From: Rhizobiales bacterium UBA3584
GTDB taxonomy: Bacteria; Pseudomonadota; Alphaproteobacteria; Rhizobiales; Devosiaceae
Length of the DNA: 64,000 bases
Assembly (NCBI GenBank): GCA_002375765.1
Contig: DFMV01000045.1
Location: 1-64,000, forward strand
Direction: 5' to 3'
Below, piece by piece: positions 49,132-58,857 of the stretch (the first letter of the stretch is position 1; each line of letters opens with the position of its first letter). The notes beneath the pieces were generated by a model. That model was given only the letters and a program-made list of their open reading frames with translations, made no database searches and was not told the origin of the DNA. The translations under genes were made by a program, and so were the position numbers.

Positions 49132-49730
49132 GAACCGGGCTCGAAGACTTTCGGGGCGTGCTGTTCGAGGGCCGCCAGAAGGGGGAGCAGCGGCAGGCCC
49201 AGAATGGTGAAATAGTCGCCCTCGATCCGCTCGAAAAGCCGGATGGAGGGGCCTTCGAGCCGGTAGGCGGCGACAGAATCCAGGATCGCTTCGCCTTCCA
49301 GATCGAGAACACGATCCAGCGTCTTGCGATCGAACGGCCTGAAGGTCAGAACGGCGGTCTCGACGGCGCTCCAGACAATCTGACCGTTGCGGGCCAGCGC
49401 GACACCTGAATGGAGCTCATGCGATTTGCCCGCCATGCTCATCAGCCGCGTGGCGGCATCGTCGCGGTCGATGGGCTTGTGCAGACCCCGGCCTTCAAAG
49501 GCAATCGTCTGATCGGCGCCGATCACCATGGCACTGGGCGCTGTGGTGCTGACGGCGAGGGCCTTGGCCTCAGCCAGGCGCCGCGCGAGACCTTTCCGAT
49601 TCTCACCTTCGGTCAAGGCAGCTTGTTCGATTTCGCGCTCGTTTACGTCCGCGCTTGCGAGGGAAAACTGCAACCCCGCGTTTTGAAGAAGGCTTTTCCG
49701 CGTTGTGCTTTTCGAGGCAAGGATCAGCAT
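49128..49730 (-). CDS. maf: Maf-family nucleotide pyrophosphatase
   Basis: A 200-residue house-cleaning pyrophosphatase for modified nucleotides. It begins LILASKSTTRKSLLQNAGLQF and has VIGADQTIAFEGR. This subgroup (E-type residue after the QT) might prefer 7-methyl-GTP. The start is ATG 49730; the longer frame runs into the origin region and lacks homology. It is the first gene left of oriC. Confidence 0.93.
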   Translation of the reverse strand: MLILASKSTTRKSLLQNAGLQFSLASADVNEREIEQAALTEGENRKGLARRLAEAKALAVSTTAPSAMVIGADQTIAFEGRGLHKPIDRDDAATRLMSMAGKSHELHSGVALARNGQIVWSAVETAVLTFRPFDRKTLDRVLDLEGEAILDSVAAYRLEGPSIRLFERIEGDYFTILGLPLLPLLAALEQHAPKVFEPGS

Positions 49731-49931
49731 AGACGGGCCTTTGGCGTTGGGGACCGCACGAGCTTTTCCACATGCGTGGCCACAGTTAAAGCCCATTTCC
49801 GATCTGGACAGATCACGGGCCGAGTTTTCCCCAAACGCCGATATTGGGTTAACAGCTCGTAAACTGGGGACGGTTCTGTGCACCTGGGGACAAGAGCGTG
49901 GAAAACCTGCCGATCTGGGCGGCGCGTAGCG

Positions 49932-49946
49932 TTAATCTTTCATTAA
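49932..49946. promoter_or_regulatory. CtrA box 1
   Basis: Perfect TTAA-N7-TTAA (TTAA TCTTTCA TTAA), the binding motif of the cell-cycle regulator CtrA, which blocks initiation in Caulobacter. Confidence 0.75.
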
Positions 49947-49966
49947 GGATTTGCACAGGGCAGACC

Positions 49967-49981
49967 TTAACGAAACGTTAA
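49967..49981. promoter_or_regulatory. CtrA box 2
   Basis: Perfect TTAA-N7-TTAA (TTAA CGAAACG TTAA), 35 bp from box 1, and nearly palindromic itself. Confidence 0.75.
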
Positions 49982-50176
49982 TGACACGGGCCGCCGCACC
50001 CTTTCATTCCCACTTTTCCAGAAGCGTTCGCTGCCGAGCATGCCGCGCGAAACTGACGCAAGCCGATTTGGAGGGGTGCGGTTGTGGGCTGGAAACAATT
50101 GGTGCAAAACACAGCTATAAAGAAAAAGAAGACTCTTTAAGACTTAGATTCCTTCAAAGACCCAAGAGCCCCAAAA

Positions 50177-51226
50177 TTGCTTTCGCCCTCACCTAAGCTG
50201 CGCTCCGGAAAACCGCTTCTCGATACGGCGCTGGGGATGCGCCAGGAGCGTCCCCCAATCTGGATCATGCGTCAGGCCGGACGCTATCTTCCCGAATACC
50301 GGGAGGTGCGGGAGAAAGCGGGCAGCTTTCTCGATCTTTGCTATTCGCCTGCCCTGGCCACCGAAGTGACGCTGCAGCCGCTGCGACGGTTCGATCTCGA
50401 TGCGGCAATCTTGTTTTCCGACATTCTGGTCATCCCTCACGCGCTGGGCCAGAACGTGCGCTTTGCGCCGGGAGAAGGGCCGATCCTCGATCCGATCGAT
50501 GAGAACAGCCTTGCAACGCTCAAGCCTGAAAAGGCTCTGGATAATCTCGACAAGGTTCTCGAGGCTCTCGACAGGATCAAACTGGCTTTGGGCGAGAACA
50601 AGACCCTGATCGGGTTTTGTGGCGCGCCCTGGACCGTTGCAACCTACATGATCGGCGGACGTGGTTCGCCCGACCAGGCGGCCGCGCGTCTCTTTGCGCT
50701 TGAGCATCCTGAGACCTTTGCAGCGCTGATCGATATCCTTGTCGAGGTTTCAGCCCAGTATCTGGTTGCCCAGTTTCGCGCTGGAGCGGACATGGTGCAG
50801 ATTTTTGAAAGCTGGGCGCTTAACCTGGACGAAGACGCCTTCCGCAGCCATGTGATCGAGCCCAATCGGCGTATCGTCGAGCGCGTGCGCAGCTTCATCC
50901 CCGACGCTCCGATCACGGGCTTTCCGCGTGGCGCAGCCGGAATGCTGGCCGAGTATGCGGAAAAAACCAAAGTCAGTGTCCTGGGTCTCGATTTTGCCAC
51001 CCCTCTGGCTTTTGCATCATCGAATCTGCCAAAGACACTTCCCGTGCAGGGCAATCTCGATCCCTTGCGGCTGGTTGCCGGCGGCAAGCAGATGGAAGAC
51101 CGCGCAGAGGAAATCATCGAAGGGTTTTCCGATCGCCCGCATATCTTCAATCTGGGGCATGGGATCGTGCCGCAGACGCCGATCGCTCATGTTTCGCGGC
51201 TTGTCGATATCGTCCATGGGCGCTAA
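50177..51226 (+). CDS. hemE: uroporphyrinogen decarboxylase
   Basis: Makes coproporphyrinogen III in heme synthesis. The 349 residues include the N-terminal PPIWIMRQAGRYLPEYREVR (substrate-binding arginines), ILFSDILVIP (catalytic Asp) and GFCGAPWT. The only in-frame start after the nearest stop that keeps the usual N-terminal helix is TTG 50177, with no clear Shine-Dalgarno; ATG 50237 is the alternative. It directly borders oriC, as in Caulobacter, where its promoter lies within the origin. Confidence 0.93.
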   Translation: MLSPSPKLRSGKPLLDTALGMRQERPPIWIMRQAGRYLPEYREVREKAGSFLDLCYSPALATEVTLQPLRRFDLDAAILFSDILVIPHALGQNVRFAPGEGPILDPIDENSLATLKPEKALDNLDKVLEALDRIKLALGENKTLIGFCGAPWTVATYMIGGRGSPDQAAARLFALEHPETFAALIDILVEVSAQYLVAQFRAGADMVQIFESWALNLDEDAFRSHVIEPNRRIVERVRSFIPDAPITGFPRGAAGMLAEYAEKTKVSVLGLDFATPLAFASSNLPKTLPVQGNLDPLRLVAGGKQMEDRAEEIIEGFSDRPHIFNLGHGIVPQTPIAHVSRLVDIVHGR

Positions 51227-51253
51227 GCAAGTTTGGAGGCTTGGGAGAGTTTG

Positions 51254-51682
51254 ATGCTGGAATGGGTCAAGGCATTGCATGTGATTTCGGTCATCGCCTG
51301 GATGGCCGGGATGCTTTATCTGCCGCGCCTGTTCGTTTATCACGCAGATGCCGAAAAGGGGTCGGTCCAGTCAGAGACCTTCAAGGTTATGGAACGCCGG
51401 CTCTATCGCGCCATCATGACCCCGGCGATGATCGCTACCTGGGTTTTCGGGCTCTGGATGATCCATCTTTACGGGCTGGGAATTTTTGCCATGGGGTGGA
51501 TCTGGGTGAAGCTGGCGTTCGTTATCGCCCTTTCCGGATTTCACGGTTTTCTGGGCAAGACCCTGCGGGCCTTTGCCGGCGACGAGAACGCGCGGCCGGC
51601 CAAATTTTTTCGGGCCATCAACGAAATTCCCACGGTCATGATGATCGTCATCGTCGTCATGGTGATTGTTAAGCCATTCTAG
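51254..51682 (+). CDS. hemJ: protoporphyrinogen oxidase HemJ
   Basis: A 142-residue inner membrane protein with four hydrophobic helices. KALHVISVIAWMAGMLYLPRLFVYH carries the conserved His of helix one; the conserved Lys is probably in the GKTLRAF region. HemJ replaces HemG/HemY in most alphaproteobacteria. The start is ATG 51254 (preceded by GGGAGAG). Follows hemE by 27 bp, as a heme pair. Confidence 0.93.
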   Translation: MLEWVKALHVISVIAWMAGMLYLPRLFVYHADAEKGSVQSETFKVMERRLYRAIMTPAMIATWVFGLWMIHLYGLGIFAMGWIWVKLAFVIALSGFHGFLGKTLRAFAGDENARPAKFFRAINEIPTVMMIVIVVMVIVKPF

Positions 51683-51832
51683 GCTCGGGTTGTGCTTGCA
51701 ATGAGCGCATTGAATGGTTTATGAGAAGCGTGCAACTCACCCATTCGCGGTGAGATGGGCGGCAAATTGCTCCGCCCCGCTTCTCCCTCCTTTTTTAAGT
51801 TTATCCCGACCATCCCCCTAAGAAGGCTGATC

Positions 51833-53098
51833 ATGGAATTCATGAAGCTCAGGGACCTCAAGGCCAAATCACCGGCCGAGTTGCAGTCCTTTGCCGAAGA
51901 GCTCGACGTCGAAAATGCCAATACACTGCGCAAGCAGGAATTGATGTTCGCCATTCTCAAGCAATTGGCGACCCGCGATGTGGAAATAACCGGCGAAGGC
52001 GTTGTCGAGGTCCTGCCTGATGGTTTCGGCTTCCTGCGCTCTCCAGATGCCAATTACCTGCCGGGCCCTGACGACATCTACGTCAGCCCCTCCCAGATCC
52101 GCCGCTTTGGCTTGCGCACCGGCGACACGGTCGAGGGCCAGATCCGCTCTCCCAAGGAAGGCGAGCGCTATTTCGCGCTGCTCAAGGTCAATACCATCAA
52201 TTTCGAGGATCCCGAACGGGTCCGCCACAAGATCAATTTCGACAATCTCACCCCGCTCTATCCCGATGAGCGGCTGAACATGGAACTTGCCGATCCCACC
52301 ACCAAGGATCGATCGGCCCGGGTCATCGATCTCGTTGCGCCGCTCGGCAAAGGCCAGCGCGCCCTGATCGTTGCTCCGCCGCGTACCGGTAAGACTGTAT
52401 TGTTGCAAAATATTGCACAATCTATCGCGACCAATCATCCCGAATGCTATCTAATCGTGCTTCTGATCGACGAACGGCCAGAGGAAGTGACCGACATGCA
52501 GCGCTCGGTGAAGGGCGAGGTTATCTCCTCGACCTTTGACGAACCGGCATCACGGCACGTCCAAGTAGCTGAAATGGTTATCGAAAAGGCCAAGCGCCTT
52601 GTGGAGCACAAGCGCGATGTGGTGATTCTGCTCGATTCGATCACCCGTCTGGGCCGCGCCTACAACACGGTTGTCCCGTCCTCGGGCAAGGTGTTGACCG
52701 GTGGTGTCGATGCAAATGCCCTGCAGCGCCCAAAGCGCTTTTTCGGTGCGGCGCGCAATATCGAAGACGGCGGCTCGCTGACCATCATTTCGACCGCCCT
52801 GATCGATACCGGAAGCCGTATGGACGAAGTGATCTTTGAAGAGTTCAAGGGCACGGGCAATTCGGAAATCGTTCTCGATCGCAAGGTCTCCGACAAGCGT
52901 GTGTTCCCGGCGATCGACGTCACCAAATCGGGCACCCGCAAGGAAGAATTGCTGGTCGAGCCCGATGTCCTGCGCAAGATGTATGTGCTGCGGCGCATTC
53001 TCAACCCGATGGGGACTGTCGACGCCATGGAGTTCCTGCTTGATAAATTGCGGCAGACCAAAACCAATGCCGAATTCTTCGAGTCGATGAACACTTAG
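51833..53098 (+). CDS. rho: transcription termination factor Rho
   Basis: A 421-residue hexameric RNA helicase. The N-terminal [25 protein letters not shown] precedes the cold-shock-like RNA-binding domain ([12 protein letters not shown]). The helicase domain has [13 protein letters not shown] (Walker A), [16 protein letters not shown] and [11 protein letters not shown]. The start is ATG 51833, behind AGAAGG. The 150-bp leader may allow autoregulation, as in E. coli. Confidence 0.97.
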   Translation: MEFMKLRDLKAKSPAELQSFAEELDVENANTLRKQELMFAILKQLATRDVEITGEGVVEVLPDGFGFLRSPDANYLPGPDDIYVSPSQIRRFGLRTGDTVEGQIRSPKEGERYFALLKVNTINFEDPERVRHKINFDNLTPLYPDERLNMELADPTTKDRSARVIDLVAPLGKGQRALIVAPPRTGKTVLLQNIAQSIATNHPECYLIVLLIDERPEEVTDMQRSVKGEVISSTFDEPASRHVQVAEMVIEKAKRLVEHKRDVVILLDSITRLGRAYNTVVPSSGKVLTGGVDANALQRPKRFFGAARNIEDGGSLTIISTALIDTGSRMDEVIFEEFKGTGNSEIVLDRKVSDKRVFPAIDVTKSGTRKEELLVEPDVLRKMYVLRRILNPMGTVDAMEFLLDKLRQTKTNAEFFESMNT

Positions 53099-53126
53099 GA
53101 TTTTCGCCAGCCCAGGCTACATATTT

Positions 53127-53160
53127 GAGGCCGCGCGTGGCGTTGACACGGCGCGGCCTC
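53127..53160. terminator. stem-loop between rho and mnmE
   Basis: Perfect 10-bp stem GAGGCCGCGC / GCGCGGCCTC with a 14-nt loop; no T run follows. The loop carries TTGACA (53143-53148), which could be the -35 box of an mnmE promoter with CATTCT as -10. Confidence 0.45.
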
Positions 53161-53187
53161 GCTGCATTCTGAACTCGGACGATTGTG

Positions 53188-54498
53188 ATGCAGACCAGTA
53201 CAACCATTGCCGCGCTGTCCACGGGCAGCCTGCCGTCTGGCGTTGCCGTCATCAGGTTGTCCGGACCGAAAGCCTTTGCGGCCGTGCGTGCTCTTTGTGG
53301 CACTCTGCCGGTGCCCCGAATGCTGACGCTGACGACTTTGCGCCATCCGGGAACCGGGGACGCGCTGGACCAGGGTCTCCTCGCGGTGTTTCCCGGACCC
53401 AATTCCTTTACCGGCGAGGATTGCGCCGAGCTCCAGGTTCATGGCTCCCCGGCGGGCGTAAAGGCCATTCTTTCTGCTCTGACGGGCCATTGCGAGGTTG
53501 AACTGGCCGGCGCTGGCGATTTCACCCGCAGGGCCTTTGAAAACGGCAAGCTCGACCTGACTGCGGTCGAAGGTCTTGGCGATCTGCTGGAAGCTGAAAC
53601 CGAATCTCAGCGCCGCCAGGCGTTGTCGCGGCTCGACGGTGGTCTTGCGGATCAGGTCATGGTCTGGCGCGCACTGCTGCTCGATGCCCGGGCGGAGATC
53701 GAAGCACGGCTCGACTTTTCCGACGAGGACGATGTTCCGTTCGCGCTGCCGGCCCGTTTTATCGTTGATCTACAAGAGCTTGTCGGCAAGCTCAAGGACG
53801 CGCTGGATAGCTACCAACGCGGTCGCATTGTCCGCGAGGGCTTTCGCATCGTCCTTGCCGGCGCTCCCAATGCGGGAAAGTCGAGCCTGCTCAACCGCCT
53901 GGCCGGTTCGGATCTGGCGATTGTTACTGCTGAAGCGGGTACGACGCGGGACACCAAGGACGTCGCCATCGATCTCGGGGGCCAACTGGTTACGCTGACC
54001 GATACTGCCGGGCTGCGCGAGACCGACAGCCTGGCTGAGGGAGAAGGAATTAAGCGAGCCAGACGCGCCATGGAGAGCGCCGATCTTGTTCTTTGGCTGA
54101 TCTCCCCTGATGCTGAAACGACACCGGACGCCGCGCCGGATGTTCCTCTGTGGCGACTGGGCACCAAATCCGATCTTGGGCCCACCACGGGTCCGATCGA
54201 TCTATCGCTTTCAGTCATGACCGGCGAGGGCGTCCCGGCCTTGCTAAAAAGGCTCGAAAGCCATATTGAAGGCCGCCTTGGCGCGAGCGAAACGAGCCTT
54301 GTGAGCCATCTTCGGGATAAGAAGGCGCTTGAACGAGCGATCCTGAGTGTCAAGACGGCGCTTGATCGGATCGAACAGCCCGAATTATGCGCCGAGGATT
54401 TGCGCCGTGCCGCAGATATTTTGGCCGGCCTGATTGGCCTTATGGACAATGAAGCGGTATTGGACAGACTGTTTGCCGGGTTCTGTATCGGGAAGTGA
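53188..54498 (+). CDS. mnmE: tRNA U34 modification GTPase MnmE
   Basis: With MnmG it builds the cmnm5 group on wobble uridine of several tRNAs. A 436-residue protein: formyl-THF domain (SGVAVIRLSGPKA), a helical domain, a G domain with LAGAPNAGKSSLLN and DTAGLRETD, and the C-terminal FCIGK with the conserved Cys. ATG 53188 is adjacent to a GTG at 53185; either may be used. Three parS-like sites separate it from mnmG. Confidence 0.96.
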   Translation: MQTSTTIAALSTGSLPSGVAVIRLSGPKAFAAVRALCGTLPVPRMLTLTTLRHPGTGDALDQGLLAVFPGPNSFTGEDCAELQVHGSPAGVKAILSALTGHCEVELAGAGDFTRRAFENGKLDLTAVEGLGDLLEAETESQRRQALSRLDGGLADQVMVWRALLLDARAEIEARLDFSDEDDVPFALPARFIVDLQELVGKLKDALDSYQRGRIVREGFRIVLAGAPNAGKSSLLNRLAGSDLAIVTAEAGTTRDTKDVAIDLGGQLVTLTDTAGLRETDSLAEGEGIKRARRAMESADLVLWLISPDAETTPDAAPDVPLWRLGTKSDLGPTTGPIDLSLSVMTGEGVPALLKRLESHIEGRLGASETSLVSHLRDKKALERAILSVKTALDRIEQPELCAEDLRRAADILAGLIGLMDNEAVLDRLFAGFCIGK

Positions 54499-54583
54499 TT
54501 CACGTGAAACACGGACCGCGCCTATTAGAGCGATTCACGTGAAACACAACGATATGCGATCAAAAACGGATTCACGTGAAACA
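54496..54583. promoter_or_regulatory. cluster of three parS sites between mnmE and mnmG
   Basis: 16-mers at 54496-54511 (TGATTCACGTGAAACA, 15 of 16 to the parS consensus), 54531-54546 and 54568-54583 (both 14 of 16). Their centres are 35 and 37 bp apart. Each contains GATTC, a GANTC motif. The first overlaps the mnmE stop. They are 4.6 kb from the putative origin and close to parAB. Confidence 0.85.
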
Positions 54584-54600
54584 TCATCGAGACTGCAATC

Positions 54601-56466
54601 ATGAGTGACTATGGCGTCATCATTGTCGGCGGAGGACATGCGGGAGCGGAAGCCGCTGCCGCTTCGGCCCGCCTTGGCGTAGCAACTGCCCTGGTCACCC
54701 ATCGTTTCGCGACGATTGGCGAGATGAGCTGCAATCCGGCAATTGGTGGATTGGGCAAGGGCCATCTGGTGCGTGAAATCGATGCCCTCGATGGCGTCAT
54801 GGGCCGGATCGCCGACAGGGGCGGCATCCAGTTCCGCGTCCTCAATCGGCGCAAGGGGCCCGCAGTGCGTGGTCCGCGGGCGCAGCAGGACCGCAAGCTC
54901 TATCGCGAGGCGATGCAGGCGGAGCTTTCCGGCACGCCCAATCTGGACATCATCGAAGGCGAAGTCGACGATCTTCTTGTGACCGACGGTGTGGTCAGTG
55001 GCGTCGTGCTGCTCGATGGACGTCAGATCTCAACCAGGGCCGTGGTCCTGACCACCGGCACATTCCTGCGTGGTCTCATCCATCGCGGCGAGGAGACCAT
55101 TCCGGCGGGCAGGGCAGGGGAAAGACCGGTACTTGGCCTCTCAGTCCGTCTGGAGGAGCTCGGGCTCAAGCTGGGCCGGCTCAAGACGGGTACGCCTCCG
55201 CGGCTTGATGCCCAGTCGATCAATTTTTCCGCGCTATCAGAGCAACTCGGCGACGAACCGCCCGAGCCGTTTTCGGCGCTCACAGACGTCATAACGACGC
55301 GCCAGATTTCGTGCTTTGAAACCCGCACTACGCCCGAAGCACATCAGATCATTGCTGATAATCTTTCAAAATCAGCGATGTATTCGGGTCGCATCCAATC
55401 GCGGGGGCCGCGCTATTGCCCTTCGATCGAAGACAAGATCGTCCGGTTTGCCGACAAGGACAGCCATCTGGTCTTCCTTGAGCCCGAGGGGCTCGACGAT
55501 CCGACCATTTATCCAAACGGTCTTTCCACGTCTCTCCCGGCCGATGTGCAGCTGCAATTTCTGCAAGCGATGCCCGGTCTTGAGAACGTGGCCATCAAGC
55601 GTCCGGGTTACGCCATCGAGTACGATCATGTCGATCCGCGCGAGCTGGCGCCCAGCCTGATGTTGCGCGCTCTGCCGGGGCTCTACCTCGCCGGTCAGAT
55701 CAACGGCACGACGGGCTATGAAGAGGCCGCCGCGCAGGGGCTTCTGGCCGGGGCCAATGCGGCCCTGGCTGCGCTTGGCCGGGCACCCCTGATTCTGTCG
55801 CGCACCAATTCCTATCTCGGCGTGATGATCGACGATCTGATTTCCCGAGGCGTAACTGAGCCCTACCGGATGTTCACCTCGCGTGCCGAATTCCGCTTGC
55901 AGCTTCGGGTCGACAATGCCGACCAGCGGCTTACACAGCTTGGGATCGATATCGGCCTGGTGGGTGAGGAGCGAGAGCAGCATTTCCTCGCCCGTACGGC
56001 GCGACTGGATGGAGCCAAGGCGCTTTTGCATTCCCTATGGGTAACTCCGACCGAGGCTCGCAAAGTCGGCGTGAACGTCAATGCCGATGGCGTGCGGCGC
56101 ACAGCCTTTGAACTCATGAGCTATCCAACCACCACACGGCAGGATCTTGAAGCTGTGTGGCCCGAGATTTCGGACATAGAAACAAAGACTTATGAGCAAG
56201 TGACCATAGACGCGCAATATGCTGTGTATCTCGAGCGCCAGCAGGCCGATGTCGAGGCCGTCAAGCGTGATGAAGCACGGGAAATCCCCACCTGGCTGGA
56301 CTACAGTCTGTTGCCCGGGCTTTCCAATGAAATGAAGCAGAAGCTAATCGCCGCTCGTCCGCAGACCATCGCTCAGGCTCAACGCATCGAAGGCGTAACT
56401 CCTGCGGCCCTCACGCTGGTCCTGGCCGTTATCCGTCGCGGCCGCATCGACCGGAAGGCGTCATGA
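54601..56466 (+). CDS. mnmG: tRNA U34 modification enzyme MnmG (GidA)
   Basis: A 621-residue FAD protein, the partner of MnmE. It has the dinucleotide-binding [57 protein letters not shown] and [22 protein letters not shown]. The C-terminal helical domain binds MnmE and tRNA. Overlaps rsmG by ATGA. Confidence 0.97.
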   Translation: MSDYGVIIVGGGHAGAEAAAASARLGVATALVTHRFATIGEMSCNPAIGGLGKGHLVREIDALDGVMGRIADRGGIQFRVLNRRKGPAVRGPRAQQDRKLYREAMQAELSGTPNLDIIEGEVDDLLVTDGVVSGVVLLDGRQISTRAVVLTTGTFLRGLIHRGEETIPAGRAGERPVLGLSVRLEELGLKLGRLKTGTPPRLDAQSINFSALSEQLGDEPPEPFSALTDVITTRQISCFETRTTPEAHQIIADNLSKSAMYSGRIQSRGPRYCPSIEDKIVRFADKDSHLVFLEPEGLDDPTIYPNGLSTSLPADVQLQFLQAMPGLENVAIKRPGYAIEYDHVDPRELAPSLMLRALPGLYLAGQINGTTGYEEAAAQGLLAGANAALAALGRAPLILSRTNSYLGVMIDDLISRGVTEPYRMFTSRAEFRLQLRVDNADQRLTQLGIDIGLVGEEREQHFLARTARLDGAKALLHSLWVTPTEARKVGVNVNADGVRRTAFELMSYPTTTRQDLEAVWPEISDIETKTYEQVTIDAQYAVYLERQQADVEAVKRDEAREIPTWLDYSLLPGLSNEMKQKLIAARPQTIAQAQRIEGVTPAALTLVLAVIRRGRIDRKAS

Positions 56467-57122
56467 CAGGCGATTCGGGCCGTATCGCGGATCTGGAGCG
56501 GGTCGGCGCGGCGACATTTGGCAATGCGGAGGTCATTTCCGCTCAACTCCATAGGTTCTCGGATCATCTCCTGCGCTGGCAGAAGGTTCAGAATCTGGTT
56601 TCACGTGAAACACCGGGAGATTTGTGGACGCGCCATATCCTTGATTCGCTTCAGATTTTGCCGTCGATCAGCCCATTTTCCGGGCATCTGCGCATCCTCG
56701 ATATCGGCAGTGGCGGCGGATTTCCGGCGATTCCTCTAGCCATCGCGCTGCAGGGGACGGATTTTTCCATGCATCTGATCGAGTCCAACACACGAAAATG
56801 TGCGTTTCTACGCGCCACGGCACGCGAATTCGATCTTCCGATCACCGTTCACACCGCCAGAATCGAGACGGTGTCGCCTGAAACCATAGGTTCCGTCGAT
56901 CTTTTTACGTCTCGAGCCCTGGCGCCTTTGCCGCTGCTTTTGAGCTATATCCACCGTTTTTGGGGTCCGGAAAGCCGTGCTGTTCTGCATAAAGGGCGCG
57001 AAAATGGGGAAGAACTGAAATCAGCGGATTCAGATTGGGTTTACGATGTGTTAAAGCATCAAAGTGCGACGGACAAAGACGGCGTTCTGCTCGAGATATC
57101 CCATCTGCGGCCTCGCACCTAA
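56463..57122 (+). CDS. rsmG: 16S rRNA (guanine-527 N7)-methyltransferase RsmG (GidB)
   Basis: A 219-residue Rossmann-fold methyltransferase acting on G527 of 16S rRNA. It has [16 protein letters not shown] (SAM motif) and [26 protein letters not shown] contains a near-perfect parS in its DNA. Sits between mnmG and parA in the conserved order. Confidence 0.96.
   Translation: MTGDSGRIADLERVGAATFGNAEVISAQLHRFSDHLLRWQKVQNLVSRETPGDLWTRHILDSLQILPSISPFSGHLRILDIGSGGGFPAIPLAIALQGTDFSMHLIESNTRKCAFLRATAREFDLPITVHTARIETVSPETIGSVDLFTSRALAPLPLLLSYIHRFWGPESRAVLHKGRENGEELKSADSDWVYDVLKHQSATDKDGVLLEISHLRPRT
56597..56612. promoter_or_regulatory. near-perfect parS inside rsmG
   Basis: GGTTTCACGTGAAACA matches TGTTTCACGTGAAACA at 15 of 16. 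Codes for V-S-R-E-T. It lacks the GANTC motif found in most other sites here. Confidence 0.9.
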
Positions 57123-57159
57123 CCTAAGTGTTTGAAACCATGATGGTTTCGGAGGTCAG

Positions 57160-57960
57160 ATGCATCCGCGTATCATAACTCTCGCTAATCAGAAGGGCGG
57201 CGTCGGCAAAACAACGACGGCGATCAATTTGGCAACTGCCCTTGCGGCCATTGGTGAGCAGGTTCTCATCGTCGATCTCGATCCTCAGGGCAATGCGTCC
57301 ACGGGCCTCGGCCTTGGGCGTCAGCAGCGTGAGCGCTCGTCCTACGATCTGCTGCTCAATGAATCGACGGTCAAGGATGCGGCGGTCCGCACCAATGTGC
57401 CCAATGTGGCGATCGTGCCTTCGACCATGGATCTGTTGGGTGTTGAGCTGATGATCGCGGCTGAGCGTGATCGCGCGTTCCGCCTGAAGTCGGCGCTCGA
57501 CAATGTGGCCGAAGTGACTATTGACGGCAAGCCGATCACCTATGTGCTGATTGACTGCCCACCGTCCCTCAATCTGCTCACCATAAACGCGCTGACGGCC
57601 GCGGACGCGGTTCTCGTGCCGCTGCAATGCGAGTTCTTTGCGCTGGAGGGTTTGAGTCAACTGCTTCAGACCATTGAGCAAATTCGCTCGACGCTCAATC
57701 CGCGCCTGTCGATCCAGGGCGTTGTGATGACTATGTTCGACAAGCGAAACAATCTGTCCGAGCAGGTGCTCAGCGACGTGCGCGAGCATATGGGAACGCT
57801 GGTCTATGATACGGTCATACCGCGTAATGTGCGGCTGTCCGAAGCGCCCAGCTATGGCAAGCCGGCATTGCTGTATGATCTTAAATGCGCCGGAAGTCAG
57901 GCCTATCTTCGATTGGCCACCGAAGTGATCAAGCGTGAACGCCAGTTGCGGGCGGCCTGA
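57160..57960 (+). CDS. parA: chromosome partitioning ATPase ParA
   Basis: A 266-residue deviant Walker A ATPase that moves the ParB-parS complex. The P-loop is NQKGGVGKTTT (Lys12 and Lys17), followed by VDLDPQGNASTGLG and LIDCPPSLNLLTINAL. A good ribosome binding site (GGAGG) precedes the ATG. The stop overlaps or touches the parB start region. Confidence 0.97.
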   Translation: MHPRIITLANQKGGVGKTTTAINLATALAAIGEQVLIVDLDPQGNASTGLGLGRQQRERSSYDLLLNESTVKDAAVRTNVPNVAIVPSTMDLLGVELMIAAERDRAFRLKSALDNVAEVTIDGKPITYVLIDCPPSLNLLTINALTAADAVLVPLQCEFFALEGLSQLLQTIEQIRSTLNPRLSIQGVVMTMFDKRNNLSEQVLSDVREHMGTLVYDTVIPRNVRLSEAPSYGKPALLYDLKCAGSQAYLRLATEVIKRERQLRAA

Positions 57961-57971
57961 TGGAGAAGACC

Positions 57972-58853
57972 ATGAACGATAAACCCACTCGCCTCGGCCG
58001 CGGCCTCGCCGCCCTCATCGGAGACATGCAGCCGCTGGAAGCCGCGCCGCGCCAAGCGGAAACGACCGGTACGCGTCGTCTGCCGGTGGAATTCATCATC
58101 GCCAGCCGCGCCAATCCGCGCAAGGATTTCGACGCAGAGCTGCTCGAAGACCTGACCAATTCGATTCGCGAAAAGGGCGTCATGCAGCCGCTCCTGGTAC
58201 GCCCAAGCGATCAGGGCCCCGATGTCTTTGAAATCATTGCCGGCGAGCGCCGGTGGCGGGCCGCTCAGAGGGCAGGGCTGCATGAGGTTCCGGTCATTAT
58301 CCGTGAGGTCGATGACAAGGAAGCTCTTGAGCTGGCTATTATCGAAAACGTTCAGCGCGCCGATCTCAATCCGCTTGAAGAAGCGCAAGGCTATGGCCAG
58401 CTGATCGAACAGTTCGATTACACCCAGAACGATCTTGCCCATGTCATCGGCAAGTCCCGTTCACATGTTGCCAATACGCTTCGGTTGCTCAGATTGCCCG
58501 ACGAGGTGCAAGGCATGCTGGAGCGTGGCGAATTGACCGCCGGGCACGCACGGACGCTGATTACATCTGACGATCCGCTCGCTTTGGCTCGACGGATTGT
58601 CGATTCGGGTCTTTCGGTGCGTGAAGCCGAAGCGTTGCATCAAAAGGGCGCTGAGGCGCGCCGGCCGCTGCCGATCGGCGAAAAGCGCGGGCCGTCAAAG
58701 GATGCGGATACGTTGGCGCTCGAAAAACAATTGTCAGATGCTTTGGGATTGTCGGTCACGCTCGAACATAAGGAGCGCGGCGGGAAGCTTGAAATCCGGT
58801 ACAAAACCCTTGAGCAGCTCGATGGCATCTGTGCACGTTTGCTGCCTCATTAG
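57972..58853 (+). CDS. parB: chromosome partitioning protein ParB
   Basis: A 293-residue CTP-dependent DNA clamp that loads at parS. RLGRGLAALIGD at the N-terminus binds ParA; the CTPase motif is GERRWRAAQRAG; the parS-reading HTH is QNDLAHVIGKSRSHVANTLRLL; the C-terminal dimer domain follows. I start at ATG 57972 because GGAGAAG lies 3 nt upstream; the ATG at 57960 (TGATG with parA) is an alternative. Confidence 0.96.
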   Translation: MNDKPTRLGRGLAALIGDMQPLEAAPRQAETTGTRRLPVEFIIASRANPRKDFDAELLEDLTNSIREKGVMQPLLVRPSDQGPDVFEIIAGERRWRAAQRAGLHEVPVIIREVDDKEALELAIIENVQRADLNPLEEAQGYGQLIEQFDYTQNDLAHVIGKSRSHVANTLRLLRLPDEVQGMLERGELTAGHARTLITSDDPLALARRIVDSGLSVREAEALHQKGAEARRPLPIGEKRGPSKDADTLALEKQLSDALGLSVTLEHKERGGKLEIRYKTLEQLDGICARLLPH

Positions 58854-58857
58854 GGCG

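Larger units (their letters stand above)
49731..50176. other. putative chromosome replication origin (oriC)
   Basis: A 446-bp gene-free gap between divergent maf and hemE, the position of the Caulobacter-type origin. It holds TTTTCCACA (49764-49772), TTTTCCCCA (49825-49833) and, on the other strand, TTTTCCACG (49897-49905), all DnaA-box-like. Two perfect CtrA boxes and a weaker one (TTAA-N7-TAAA, 49849-49863) are present. GANTC sites occur at 50131-50135 and 50147-50151. An AT-rich tract at about 50095-50160, next to hemE, could be the unwinding element. Confidence 0.8.

Noticed and set aside
51243..51262. GAGAGTTTGATGCTGG resembles the 5' end of 16S rRNA
   Set aside because: The similarity ends at once; the stretch is the ribosome binding site and start codon of hemJ, and no rRNA follows.
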